Below, one piece after another: positions 8,415 through 17,605 of a stretch of 22,380 bases of DNA. The DNA is taken from contig JAYMSP010002816.1 of the NCBI GenBank assembly GCA_036897095.1, forward strand, positions 1 through 22,380. The letters run 5' to 3'. The DNA is from Plantago elongata. Taxonomy: Eukaryota; Streptophyta; Magnoliopsida; Lamiales; Plantaginaceae. Positions within the stretch are counted from its first letter, which is position 1; the number at the start of each line of letters is the position of its first letter. Made by a program: the position numbers and the translations under genes. The notes below the pieces were generated by a model. The model was not told where the DNA came from and ran no database searches. It was given only the letters and a program-made list of their open reading frames with translations.

Positions 8415-11400
8415 CTACAGGAGAAAAGCACAATAACAAATATTAGTTCGAGGTTCACGTTTTTTTCTTTTCTTTCCATGAACACGAATTCAATTTTGAT
8501 GATATGTAATTATGTACAGTAGAAACCTCTAGGTTAGGCATCTTGAAGATCAAGTGTTCAAAAAACAACCGGACTGCAGAAGAATCCTGTACCCTTACTT
8601 TCACAATAAATTTGTCACCACTCTATGAACACAGGAGGAATATTCAGATCGTTGCAAGATAAAAAAAAAATTAATTAATTAATTAAGCAAGCAGGCATTC
8701 TTTTGTACAACATGCATAAAAGAAAAGGAACGTAAGCACAAGATTGAACAATTCACAAGTTTCTCAATGCAAAAGAAGAAACTTTTTCCGTTCTGGTGAT
8801 AAGATGCAGAACATTTTAGTTTCTAGAAATAAAAGGGTTTGAAGCTTAATCAAGTCTTGAGAGTTTACGCAGTTACTCTTGCAATTCAATAAGGAGAAAC
8901 TCAAGAAAGAACCAGAGGGATTTAATATGATCACCAGCAGCATAGCATAGGACATACTGAAATAGGAGATGCACTAACACAGACAAAGGAGATATACACA
9001 TGTACGCCATAGATTAAATAGTACTGAGTAATTTATACATGCTTTTACTAAGCTTTACAGTGTCAATTTGCACCAGCTTTTGTATTTGCTCAGATTGATC
9101 AAAGCTCTCACACTCGGCCAACTAATCTACTGGCCTTTTATTTTATCCCCTAAACAATTACACTGTTACACTCTGCCTCATTAAACAAGGAACATTGTGA
9201 ATGAATATAGCGTGAATAATACTAATAACTAAATTGTAATAATTATGAAAGCTTTTATCATAAAAGGATGTTGAGTAAGGTGTCTCCCTCAATAACACAA
9301 GCTACATGATGTGAAAGAACTAGTAGAAAGCTAAGCACAATCAAGGATTTCAAATAAACAAGTTTGATGTGTCAACTGTGAATGTTTTATATCATAATTA
9401 AGTTATCCAATTTTAGGGAGTACAGCCATGTTGTATTTCTTTATTAAGTACCACAAGCTATTATAAGATATGAGACTGGATGACACTTGGAGCATGAGTC
9501 AAGGATTATTCGTACCCTTAAAGGTGCAAAAAACTTGAGTGACATTTCAGTCAGAGCTAATGCATCACCAGCACGGGCAACTGCATCAGCATTTACACCA
9601 ATTCTCTCCAAAAGTTCATGACGACCTGTTCATTTTCTAATCACATAAATTTCACAAGAAGACAACAAACAGGCCACTTGAGGATCCTAATTTCTCTAGT
9701 ACAACTAAGGATATCCTGTTCACAGTTTTTCCTCTTTTCCTTCCGTAGACAAATTGAGCAGCTGATTAGCCTATAGGTAGTTGACACTTGACATGTAATC
9801 AGAAAAATATTAACATTAACTCTTTCTAATGAGATCAATACATAACACATTATAGACTAGTCTATAATAAGTTTGCTTTTCTTCATTGAAATTTGATTTT
9901 AGACCTTCCAATGCTGGTTAACACGCACAACTCTAAAGATGCTAGCTAGAAGCTTAGGCAACGGCAAGTGAAGCACTTCCAGTTCCATCCTAATTTGTGA
10001 TACAAGATATAACTTACACTCATGCTTGCACAGCAAAATTCGTAAAACAGCATGTGGTATGAGACAAGCAATCTCACCGTGTTGACAGTAACTTGAATAA
10101 ATAGCATTGTTGACAACACCATATTGATCGAGTTCGTAGTCTCGGACTTTAAGTTCCACTTCATGGAATCCTTCCATTCTGACAAGGAAAAAGAACAAGC
10201 CTCACGAAAATAAGGGAATTGCAACTTTAATCAAACAATCCCATCCCACTAGTACTAAAGATACATCTCAAAGGAATCAATTAGGAAAGTTCATATCATT
10301 ACTGTAAATTGTGTGAAACAATTGGATAGGGGACGTATGGATGGTCCTCATTTTAAGGAAAAACATGATTTTTACATCAATTAGGCAAAGATACTACTCC
10401 TCCCACAGAACTTCAAACCATTTGTTGGGTTTGGAGAAGAAATCGAATTAGAGAAGGATTATGGAAACGAAGTAGCAGCATTACTAGTTCAACAAGGAAA
10501 CTAATTAGTAAGTTGATTAAGAGTTGAATTAGGAAAAAGGGTAGATGCTAGCAGCTCACGTGAGATACATATTTCCTAGTTGATTTCTACTACCTTGATT
10601 AGCAGAATCCGAATGGGACTCGGCTTCATGCACGGAAGTGAGACTATATATACAACCATGGGCCATTGTAATATTCTACCAAGATTATTTACAAAGAGAA
10701 TAATTAGCAGAGTTAGATCCTAGACATTGATCAAGTAGAGACAATTAGTCAGTTATTGTGGTCGAAGTTGTGTACTATAATTCTCTCATTGTTTAGTGGA
10801 TTTCTGGCTTGGTAGTGCCCCCAGACATAGTCAGAGTTATTGGCGAACTGGGTAACCAATTTTGTGTCGTCTTTGTCCCGAGTTTTCTTATTTTATTCGT
10901 TATCCCCATCATATTGCAGCTTATTTCCTAACAAGTGGTATTATAGCCTGGTTCAGTTGGGACAGTGGTGGAAGTAGCAAGATGGGTGACCTTAAAATTG
11001 CGAGTGAAAAGTTCGATGGGACCGATTATACCTTTTGGAGGATGCAAGTCGAGGACTTCTTATACGGTAAAGATTTGCAAGAAGCTCAGTTGGAGGAAAA
11101 ACCAAAAGATATGAAAAACGAAATTTGGAAGGTGCTGGATAGGAAGGCGATGAGCGTAATTCACCTTACTCTCTGCAAACATGTTGCTCTCCAGACGGCA
11201 TAGTCCACAGCAGGGATGCTGAAGACGTTAAGGATATGTAAGAGAAGCCATCCACAGCAAATAAAGTCCACTCAATGAGACACCTTTTCAACATGAAGAT
11301 GACAGACATCACAAAGGTGGCCAAAATCTCAACGGTTTCATTATGACGATCGCCCAATTGGAATCCGTTGAGATAAAGTTTGATGATGAGATTCAAGCCC

Positions 11401-12957
11401 TAATTTTACTGTCTTCTTTACCAAAAAGCTGGAGTGGCACAGTAACATCAGTTACTGCTTCGGCAGGAAAGGTGAAGCTAGTTTTAGCTGAGATTACATA
11501 TTTGATTAAGAGTGAAGAAATTCGCATGAAGGAATCTGGAGGATACTCTGGGACAGCGACAAAATTACATATTGGCAATAAAGGCAGAAATAGAGAGTGG
11601 TCCAGATCTTGGAATGATAAAAGTTTGATCAGGCCAATTGGTCATTACAGGAATCAGTGTACAACTCAAGAGAGGGAGTATGCGTCGGCAAACGCTACGA
11701 CTGAAATTATCCACGATGTACTAGTGTTAAGTGCAAGTAGTACATCGAACATCAAGAATGACGAGGATGTTGTTCCAGGAGATACAGTGTAGTAGTGAAC
11801 GCAACGGCTCCAGGTGGGAGCAATGTTGTTCAGGAAGAACGGCGTACACAAATACGTAAGTCAGCTTCAGGTGGGAGCTCCATGACGGATGATGATGAAA
11901 GGAGGAAAGAATTCTGCAGATATGCTCACTAGGTTGGGACCTTAGACAAGTTGAAGTTAAGCTTAGCTAACTGATTCTATGACTTGAACGAGATGAAGCA
12001 CTACCAGTTACTTCAAGAAGTTCAAGAGATCAAGAGTTTACAAGTTACAAGAGGCATAGGTGTATATGAGTTTCGTCTCCATGTGGAAGATTGTTGGGTT
12101 TGGAGAAGAAAACAATTAGTAAGTTGATTAAGAGTTGAATTAGAAAAAAGGGAAGATGCTAGCAGCTCACGTGAGATACATATTTCCTAGTTGATTTCTA
12201 CTACCTTGATTAGCAGAATCCGAATGGGACTCGGCTTCATGCATGAAAGTGAGACTATATATACAACCATGAGCCATTGTACCAAGATTATTTACAGAGA
12301 GAATAATTAGCAGAGTTATAGAGCTTGATCAGTTATTGTGGTCAAAGTTGTGTACTACAATTTTCTCATTGTTTAATTGTTTAGTGGATTCCTGGCTTGG
12401 TAGTGCCCCATACGTAGTCAAAGTTATTAGCGAACTGGGTAGCCAATTTGTGTCGTCCCGAGTTTTCTTATTTTATTCGCTATCCCCGTCATATTATAGC
12501 TTATTTGAGTTATTTCCTAACACCATTTCCATCTACAGTCAAATTACACAAAAATTACATTGTTTTTGCCACCAAAATTAACTTTTTCTTCCATTAGTAG
12601 TATCTTATCATTACAACCGAGTATCAAATTTCCAAGAATATGACTCACAGCAGTACTATTTCCACCAAAAATTGCAGCAAGATATAAGAAAGCCACACAA
12701 ATTGTAACAGGAAACATAAAGAAGAAATAAGAAACCACGATGAAAGAAGATAGATTTGTCAACTGATTAACAAGAAAAAGAAGTTACCCTTTATTACTTT
12801 TGAAGTCAAATAGAGCAGCTTTACATGAAATGCTCGTCCGAATTGAAGACAAATTGAAGTTAGTTCGAGGCATGTGGGGGCTCGGCGGTAGAGTTGGAGG
12901 TGAGAGACGGCGGAGTGCGGCGTTGTTAACGACAGGATTTGTTAAGGAATTCAACAT
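8292..12957 (-). CDS. ALT (MKS2-like): Acyl-lipid thioesterase (ALT/MKS2 family), five exons
   Basis: Join on the minus strand: 12957-12788, 10178-10078, 9625-9516, 8622-8527, 8414-8292 (600 nt, 199 residues plus TAA). Phases agree at every junction and all introns are GT-AG. Residues 1 to about 50 look like a plastid transit peptide (Ser/Asn/Arg-rich, few acids). The hotdog domain follows: [20 protein letters not shown], with D74 of the DQ-x-GVVNN motif the expected catalytic Asp, then [42 protein letters not shown] and [14 protein letters not shown]. Known family members release medium-chain and 3-keto fatty acids from acyl-ACP in plastids; tomato MKS2 gives 3-keto acids that MKS1 turns into methylketones. 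Length matches the family. The first in-frame ATG is at 12957-12955. Intron 1 holds a copia remnant. Which paralogue it is, its substrate and its expression cannot be told from sequence. Confidence 0.93.
8527..8622 (-). CDS. ALT (MKS2-like): Thioesterase exon 4
   Basis: This exon follows acceptor TGTGTTCATAG and encodes residues 128-159 ([32 protein letters not shown]). The donor GAG/GTTTCT is weaker than the plant consensus, but the join to exon 5 restores the family text (...PN-x-E-PI-x-EA), which supports it. Confidence 0.9.
9516..9625 (-). CDS. ALT (MKS2-like): Thioesterase exon 3
   Basis: This exon follows acceptor AATGAACAG, completes Gly91 and encodes residues 92-127 ([34 protein letters not shown]). 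The donor is AGG/GTACGA, phase 0. E94 and the E117 region lie where hotdog thioesterases of this family carry conserved acidic residues. Confidence 0.93.
10078..10178 (-). CDS. ALT (MKS2-like): Thioesterase exon 2 (catalytic motif)
   Basis: This exon follows acceptor TTTTTCCTTGTCAG and completes Gly57. It encodes residues 58-90 including [14 protein letters not shown], the hotdog active-site strand, and SSYCQH. The donor is CACG/GTGAGA. It is the most family-specific exon. Confidence 0.95.
10423..10933 (+). repeat. Left LTR of the copia remnant
   Basis: This 511-bp LTR contains a TATA-like run at 10645-10652 (CTATATATACA). It carries about 60 bp near its start (roughly 10443-10502) that the right LTR lacks, plus a few short extra segments near 10670-10740. 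Confidence 0.92.
10936..10948 (+). other. Primer-binding site of the copia remnant
   Basis: TGGTATTATAGCC lies two bases after the left LTR and matches the initiator tRNA-Met complement TGGTATCAGAGCC at 11 of 13 positions, the usual copia primer. Confidence 0.85.
10982..11794 (+). pseudogene. gag: Copia gag, broken
   Basis: This is the capsid polyprotein remnant. It starts at ATG 10982 with [20 protein letters not shown] and [10 protein letters not shown], the copia gag start with FDG-x-x-Y-x-x-W. It runs to a stop near 11203, is unreadable in one frame to about 11340, then reopens with [19 protein letters not shown] and [15 protein letters not shown], typical of the UBN2 gag core. The zinc knuckle expected after this (C-x2-C-x4-H-x4-C) survives only as IGHYRNQC, with the first two cysteines lost. 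It ends at a stop near 11790. Confidence 0.88.
11795..12091 (+). other. Copia interior without recognisable pol
   Basis: About 300 bases between the gag remnant and the right LTR contain no recognisable protease, integrase or reverse transcriptase motif. No strong polypurine tract is visible; the bases just before the LTR (GTGGAAGAT) are only weakly purine-rich. Confidence 0.6.
12092..12522 (+). repeat. Right LTR of the copia remnant
   Basis: This 431-bp LTR has a TATA-like run at 12256-12263. If still active as a promoter it would read rightward, antisense to exon 1 and the promoter of the thioesterase gene. Confidence 0.92.
12788..12957 (-). CDS. ALT (MKS2-like): Thioesterase exon 1 (transit peptide)
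   Basis: This exon codes for residues 1-56 plus two bases of codon 57. It begins [18 protein letters not shown] and ends ...ALFDFKSNK. The donor is GG/GTAACT. It is basic, rich in Ser/Asn/Pro and almost free of acidic residues until the end, as expected for plastid import. An upstream in-frame TTG at 12987 would add ten residues but is not a plausible plant start. Confidence 0.88.
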
Positions 12958-13187
12958 TTTTGGTTGTTTGATTGTATTCAATTTCAAGGTCTTCTTTGTT
13001 GATGAGTTTGTGAAATGATGGTGAAAAAGGTTGGGCGTGGAGGTTTATGTTGGGAGAATTGCACTTTTAATCCTCTAACTCAATTGTACTCTTCTATTTT
13101 AGTCCTACGAAATATTAAATTTGCATATTTAATCCTAAAACCGCATATGTTTTCATATTTATACACCAACTACCTAATTCATTCAAC
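12958..13187 (-). promoter_or_regulatory. Presumed 5' UTR and residual promoter of the thioesterase
   Basis: This is the 230 bases between the start codon and the LINE tail. On the minus strand a TATAAATA box lies at 13163-13156, about 200 bases before the ATG, leaving room for a leader of roughly 170 bases. The part from 13040 to 13187 has the phrases TTGCACTTTTAATCCT and TTTAGTCCTA / TTTAATCCTA, a dispersed non-coding repeat style seen in plant intergenic DNA. Transcription start and promoter function are inferred. Confidence 0.45.
13156..13163 (-). promoter_or_regulatory. TATA-like box
   Basis: TATAAATA on the minus strand, the best match to a plant TATA box upstream of the thioesterase start. 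The surrounding DNA is AT-rich, so a chance match is possible. Confidence 0.4.
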
Positions 13188-13208
13188 TTTTTTTTTCTTT
13201 TTTTATTT
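13188..13208 (-). other. A-rich 3' tail of the LINE
   Basis: On the minus strand this reads AAATAAAAAAAGAAAAAAAAA, the expected end of a target-primed reverse-transcribed element, directly next to one half of the putative target duplication. Confidence 0.75.
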
Positions 13209-13329
13209 AAGTAGAATATATTATCAATCTCCAAAAATAAATACAAAGCAGAAGGCGGCCTAAAGCGATCCAGCCTGATTTAATCAAGCATAAACGATTA
13301 CTCCTAATTTAGCAAAACACGTCTAACAT

Positions 13330-15994
13330 GGGGTCGAAGTCTAGGTACCATCCAGGTTCAGTATACAATTGTATATAGAGGTTCCAAAGCAATTTTAGAA
13401 GACATGCCTTACTCCAAATCTTCAAATCAATTATTTGCATGCCCCCCTTGCTTTTTCAGTGCACACATCTGATACCAAGCCACCGGTGATTTTCTAGTAA
13501 CCGTATCACTATTAGACCAAATGAACGATCGACCCTCAATACCCTTCGGTAGGGGGAAGCACTGTAACCAATAATTAGTGACTGCAAAAGAACACTTTTT
13601 ATCAGCTACATCCTTCCGCCATAGCTTAATAGCCTCCAGCTCCAGTGTCGTATTCGTGCAACAATCTTATTAATTAGAGGATGGCATTGAATTATGGTGA
13701 GATTCCTACTCGTGAGTGGGACCCCTAGGTATCGGAAGGGAAGAACTCCAACTACGAAACTTGTGAGCATTCGAATTGCCTCCTGGATTTCATGCGGAAC
13801 ACTTTCAGAGAACATCTGGCACTTTGCTGGATTCACTTTTAAGCCAGTGGACTCGGAGAAAATGGTGAACTTTTCCAGTAATAACTCCACGGATCGCAAA
13901 TCACCCCTAGCAAATAATAGTAAATCATCTCCAAATGTCAAAGTCACAATATCGACCTTTTCACACTTGGAGTGGATATTAAAGTCAGGCACCTGCTTTA
14001 ATTCTTGCATTAGTCTATGAAAGTACTCCATTGCCAGAACAAATAGCAATGGAGATAACTGGTCACCCTGTTGAAGTCCTCGTCAGGCTCTAAGAATGCG
14101 AGTAGGCTTACCATTGACCATATCTCGATACGAGACAGTCGTCACACATATCATAACCCACTTAATGAATTTCTTGGGAAATTCATCTCTTGTAGGATTC
14201 TATCTAAAGCTGACCACTCAACTGTATCATATGCCTTCTGCAGATCCATCCACAACATGCATCTTGGGGTACCCCTTTTCGACTATACCCTCTAGTAACT
14301 CATATGCCAGCAGTATGTGATTATGTATTTGTTGCCCTGGTACAAAGGTCGTCTGACTGGCGTGAACCACTGTTCAGTTCACTTTACTCAGTCGATTGGT
14401 CATAATTTTGGATATGATCTTGTAAAACGTGGTGCAACATGAAATAGGTCTAAAGTCTTGAACCTTAGTAGCATATGTTACCTTTGGAATCAATGTGACC
14501 AGACTACAATTTACCGCCAGATATAGCCTGTCATGCCGGAAGAATTCATGTATCGCACTAATAATGTCATCACCAATAACACCCCATGTCGCCTTGAAGG
14601 ATTTAGCATTATAACCATCGATGCCTAGTGCTTTCATATCCCCAATATCCTTCAGAGTATCCAATACTTCAAAAGTGTTAACTGGGGTGATGAGACATTC
14701 AGCTGCCCCATTTGCGAGTTGCTTTCCTCCACGTAGGGCTGGGATTCGTAATCCTTGTAGCCACGGCACAGTTGTGCCTACTAAGGTCGTATAGAACGCT
14801 TATACTTCCTGCTCTAAGTCGTGTTGTCCCATCACAACTTGCCCATCCGATCTATGTAGACTTTTATTCCCCGTGCTCCTGATTTTTGCTCTCAAAGATG
14901 CATGAGAATATGCATTATTACCATCCCCAAGCGGGAGCCAATCAATCTTGGCCTTCTATTGCATAATTTTCTCATCGATCCTAGTCCAGTAGAGAAAATC
15001 CAATGTGTAATTCTTAACTTGCTCGATGATATTGAGATTCATCCGATCCCTCAACAGTTCATCCTGGGTCGTACTAAGCCTCTCACGTGCCTCCTCGATT
15101 TTCCTGTGGGTTCCTGAGAATCGTCCATGTAGTGTACTGGTGGTCGGTTTCAGTCGTCTTAGTTTATCCCACAATGCAACCATGGGTCGTCCCTCAATCG
15201 GCCTTACCCAGTTTTCCCGAACACGATCCATGAAGTTAGGTAACTCCACTATACTGGTTATGAATCTGAACTATTTGTGAAACATCGTAGGTGGTGCCCA
15301 CAACCGCAGTAAACGTAAAGCATGGTCCGAGATGCTAGGCTCTATAATCTCCACCTGAATGTGTCCATACGTGTGGAACCACTCCATATTACCCATCAAC
15401 TGTCAAATCTCGAGTATATAGGATCATGTGTATGTTTAATATGCCACGTAAAGTAATCCCTAGTATTGTCTAGCTCAAAAAGTCCTACAGTATCCATCAT
15501 AGGGGCAAGATCGCCATATTCGGTTGGCTGAACTAATGTGCCCCCAATCCTATCATGTGATGTCAGTACATTGTTAAAATCTCCCACAGCAATACATCTG
15601 CCTTGTATCTGCTGACTGAGCCTCTCAATATCATAGCAGAGTATACGCCAGTCATCCAGTCGATTGAGAGCATACACCGTAGTAATCCATGTAATCAACC
15701 TACGATGCATATCATATATTCCACAGTGTAAGAACTTGAATTGCCAGTGATCATCTTAACATCAACTTTCTTTTGGTCCCAAAAAATCCAAATGCGTCCA
15801 TTAGGATGACGGTCATAATTATTAAGATAGCACCATTGGTGCCCTAGTCTCCTTCGAACCCTTTCACTATTCTCTTTCTTGACTCGTGTTTCTACCAATA
15901 TAGCCATTACACACTTCAAACTAGAGAAACGTGAGCCTATCTCACGACTTTTGGTTATATCATTACACCCCCTCACGTTCCATGATTGGATCAT
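13330..15994 (-). pseudogene. LINE ORF2: endonuclease and reverse transcriptase, broken
   Basis: The ORF2 start is ATG 15994 with MIQSWNVRGCND. The endonuclease shows WNVRG, VETRVK, TTVYALN, AVGDFNNVL, YFTWHIKH...DPIYSR and a final PSISDH (around 15330), so all APE-type motifs can be found though frames break near 15700 and 15396. A linker follows (15249-14790; WDKLRRLKP, WLPLGDGN-type text). The reverse transcriptase spans about 14769-13600 with DMKALGIDGYNAKSFK, LVTLIPKV, DFRPISCCTTFYKIISKIM, RGLQQGDQLSPLLFVLAMEY, LTFGDDLLLF and KCQMF...LPFRYLGVPL. The catalytic box reads FGDD where the family usually has FADD. Text such as NYWLQCFPLPKG and SNSDTVTRKSPVAW continues to about 13330, then coding similarity ends. 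The zf-RVT and RNase H parts are absent. Confidence 0.9.
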
Positions 15995-16071
15995 GGACTC
16001 GACCTTGAAGTCGTAAGAGGATCATTCGAAATCCTCAAAGACTGAAAATCGTTATGGTACTGGATGTTACC

Positions 16072-17513
16072 TCACATATATGGATTTGGTGGTTCCGTCA
16101 TGGGTTGTTTTCCTTCTCTCCTTGCCTTGGGAGAACCCTCCACGACCTGACTTTCGCTACTCGGCAATACTTGACTCAAATGGGTACCCTGCTGCGTATC
16201 CTTTATCGGCATTGGGGATGCATTGCTTCTACTCGTGCCACTCGTACCTACCATATCCGTGTGTTTGGTTCCCATGTGGAGTTTCCCTTGTCCCTCTATG
16301 ACCATGTTGTACTCGCCATAGTTTTTGTTGTGGTTGTGGTGGTGGTTTGCGTGGCGGATTTGTGAAACATGTCCAAGTTTCTGACATTTATTGCAAAAGA
16401 AGAGCATCCATTCATACTCAACAGGTTGCTTGATCAATATATCGTTTAAGTACATTATCATGATAAAGCCCTCATCTTCTTAGTGATATCAATCTCCACC
16501 AATAATCTAGCATAGGACAGCCGGAGTTTACGCGCAGTGCATTCATTAGTAAAAAGATATTTCCCCAGCGCACTACCAATCTTCCCCAAACTCTTCGAAC
16601 CCCAGAGATGAAGAGGCAACTGAGGGAGCTTAACCCAAATTGGCACAACACATAGCATATCCTCCTTAAATGAGAACCAACCCTGTCACCAATTCACGTA
16701 AGAACATCGTCATGTTATAGATCGTATATGGTCCTTTACTCATCACTGCATTCCTATCAGCTAATGATTTAAATTTCAGAATAAAATATCCATCTTCATT
16801 GTAGAACATATCTGGTAGGGTTACAAAATTCCAGTTCTTTTCCATGAACAGTTTAACCGCATGCATGGACAAATCACCACCCATTACGTACATAATCAGG
16901 GACGTTTTCCAGAAATCCAGTTCAGAAACAACATCTTCTTCCTCAATGGTAACTTCAATTTCTCCATCGAATATGGTCGGAGCTAGAAATTCTATAGCCA
17001 GTCCTTTCGAATTATCCCTATTTCCCCTGATAATTGATATCCACAAGGTTTTTTTGGTCCCGAGGTATATTCTCAATTGTTCTCGCCGGAATAGTATTAT
17101 GGTCTTTCGGTTTATTCATCTTCTTCGACTCCTCCCTATTCCCAATTTCTGACTCCTCCCTATTCTTAGTTTTCGTCTCCTCCCTGTTCTCAGTCTTAGA
17201 CTCCTCCCAATTCCTAAAGTCAGATTCCTTCATGTTGCCAACTTACGATTTCTTCATGTTCCCAAAAGCCACCACCTGCAAACTTTAAATCACAGTCAAA
17301 AATATGTTGTTCCGGTTGGTATGTGGACTCCATGTTTTCCTGAATATCCTCAGTTGTCTTCTCCGACTCTCCCGCTTGATTTGGACTACGGGTGCGGTCT
17401 CGATTTTCAGTTGTCGCCGATTGATTGGAGTTCATAAATACCCTTCTAGCGTTCCGAGAAGGTGATGGTGAGGCCACGTTCTTGTGTGGCCTGCCTCGCG
17501 TCGCCTTCTTCAT
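16072..17513 (-). pseudogene. LINE ORF1: DUF4283-like RNA-binding protein, broken
   Basis: The nucleic-acid-binding protein of plant L1 elements. ATG 17513 starts MKKATRGRPHKNVASPSPSR. After a repeat-rich low-complexity segment (17127-17270), the DUF4283-like domain reads FWKTSLIMYVMGGDLSMHAV, WNFVTLPDMFYNEDGYFILK and SLADRNAVMSKGPYTI (16990-16690), then PIWVKLPQLPLHLWGSKSLG (16640-16580). The zinc knuckle begins EWMLFFCNKCQKLGH (about 16400); the last cysteine appears lost. The ORF ends near 16072, 77 bases before ORF2. At least three frame changes or stops interrupt it. Confidence 0.87.
17127..17270. repeat. 24-bp minisatellite, six imperfect copies, in LINE ORF1
   Basis: The units begin at 17127, 17151, 17175, 17199, 17223 and 17247, each exactly 24 bases. 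The left four start (G)ACTCCTCCC-like; the right two are GATTCCTTCATGTT and GATTTCTTCATGTT. Because 24 is divisible by three it encodes an octapeptide ladder on the minus strand (NREESEIG, NREETKTK, NWEESKTE types). Divergence grows from left to right. Confidence 0.88.
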
Positions 17514-17605
17514 CCGTCGATCACCGATGAGCAGTCGGATCCCTTAATTCTCCGCTAGGGTTCCATGAAGATTGCTAGAGTTTGTAAGAGTAATTAAGAG
17601 TGGTG

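Larger units (their letters stand above)
10423..12522 (+). mobile_element. Gag-only Ty1/copia LTR element in intron 1
   Basis: An LTR retrotransposon remnant inserted antisense in intron 1 of the thioesterase gene. The LTRs at 10423-10933 and 12092-12522 both run TGTTGGGTTTGGAGAAGAAA...TTTCCTAACA. A perfect 5-bp target duplication CCATT flanks it (10418-10422 and 12523-12527). The interior (about 1.16 kb) holds a tRNA-Met-type primer site and a decayed gag but no protease, integrase, reverse transcriptase or RNase H. It is therefore non-autonomous or internally deleted. It makes up about 2.1 kb of the 2.6-kb intron; the ancestral intron would be about 0.5 kb. Confidence 0.93.
13188..17605 (-). 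mobile_element. L1-type LINE retrotransposon, degenerate, internally deleted
   Basis: A non-LTR retrotransposon on the minus strand. Its 3' end is an A-rich tail (T-run 13188-13208 on the plus strand). Its 5' end is placed near 17605 by a 13-bp imperfect target duplication, TAATTCATTCAAC (13175-13187) versus TAATTAATTCAAT (17606-17618), 11 of 13 identical. It has a 5' leader, ORF1 (DUF4283-like domain plus zinc knuckle) and ORF2 (endonuclease plus reverse transcriptase), but the ORF2 C-terminal part is missing. Both ORFs carry multiple stops and frameshifts. It is about 4.4 kb, shorter than a full plant L1, consistent with an internal deletion instead of the usual 5' truncation. Confidence 0.9.

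Noticed and set aside
8310..8522. Plus-strand frame of 70 residues
   Set aside because: It is the antisense shadow of thioesterase exon 5 and intron 4.
8764..8955. Minus-strand 63-residue frame as an extra thioesterase exon
   Set aside because: It lies in intron 3; exons 3 and 4 already join in phase with the family text unbroken, so nothing is missing.
9899..10224. Minus-strand open frames through exon 2 as separate small genes
   Set aside because: They are exon 2 extended into introns; only 10078-10178 is coding, as shown by GT-AG sites and phase match to exons 1 and 3.
12544..12762. Hydrophobic 72-residue minus-strand frame, possibly a membrane peptide
   Set aside because: It lies in intron 1 just after the exon 1 donor and has no start context; AT-rich introns often give Phe/Val-rich frames.
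8292..12957. Thioesterase as a processed retrocopy or pseudogene
   Set aside because: It has four introns with proper splice sites and no disabling change in any exon.
12958..12987. Upstream in-frame TTG at 12987 as the thioesterase start, adding ten residues
   Set aside because: Plant genes start at ATG in nearly all cases and the first in-frame ATG (12957) already gives a normal transit peptide length.
13606..16365. Plus-strand open frames across the LINE
   Set aside because: They are antisense to clear ORF1 and ORF2 domains and carry no motifs.
17127..17270. CRISPR-like array of short regular repeats
   Set aside because: The 24-bp units are contiguous with no spacers and lie within a LINE ORF in a plant genome.
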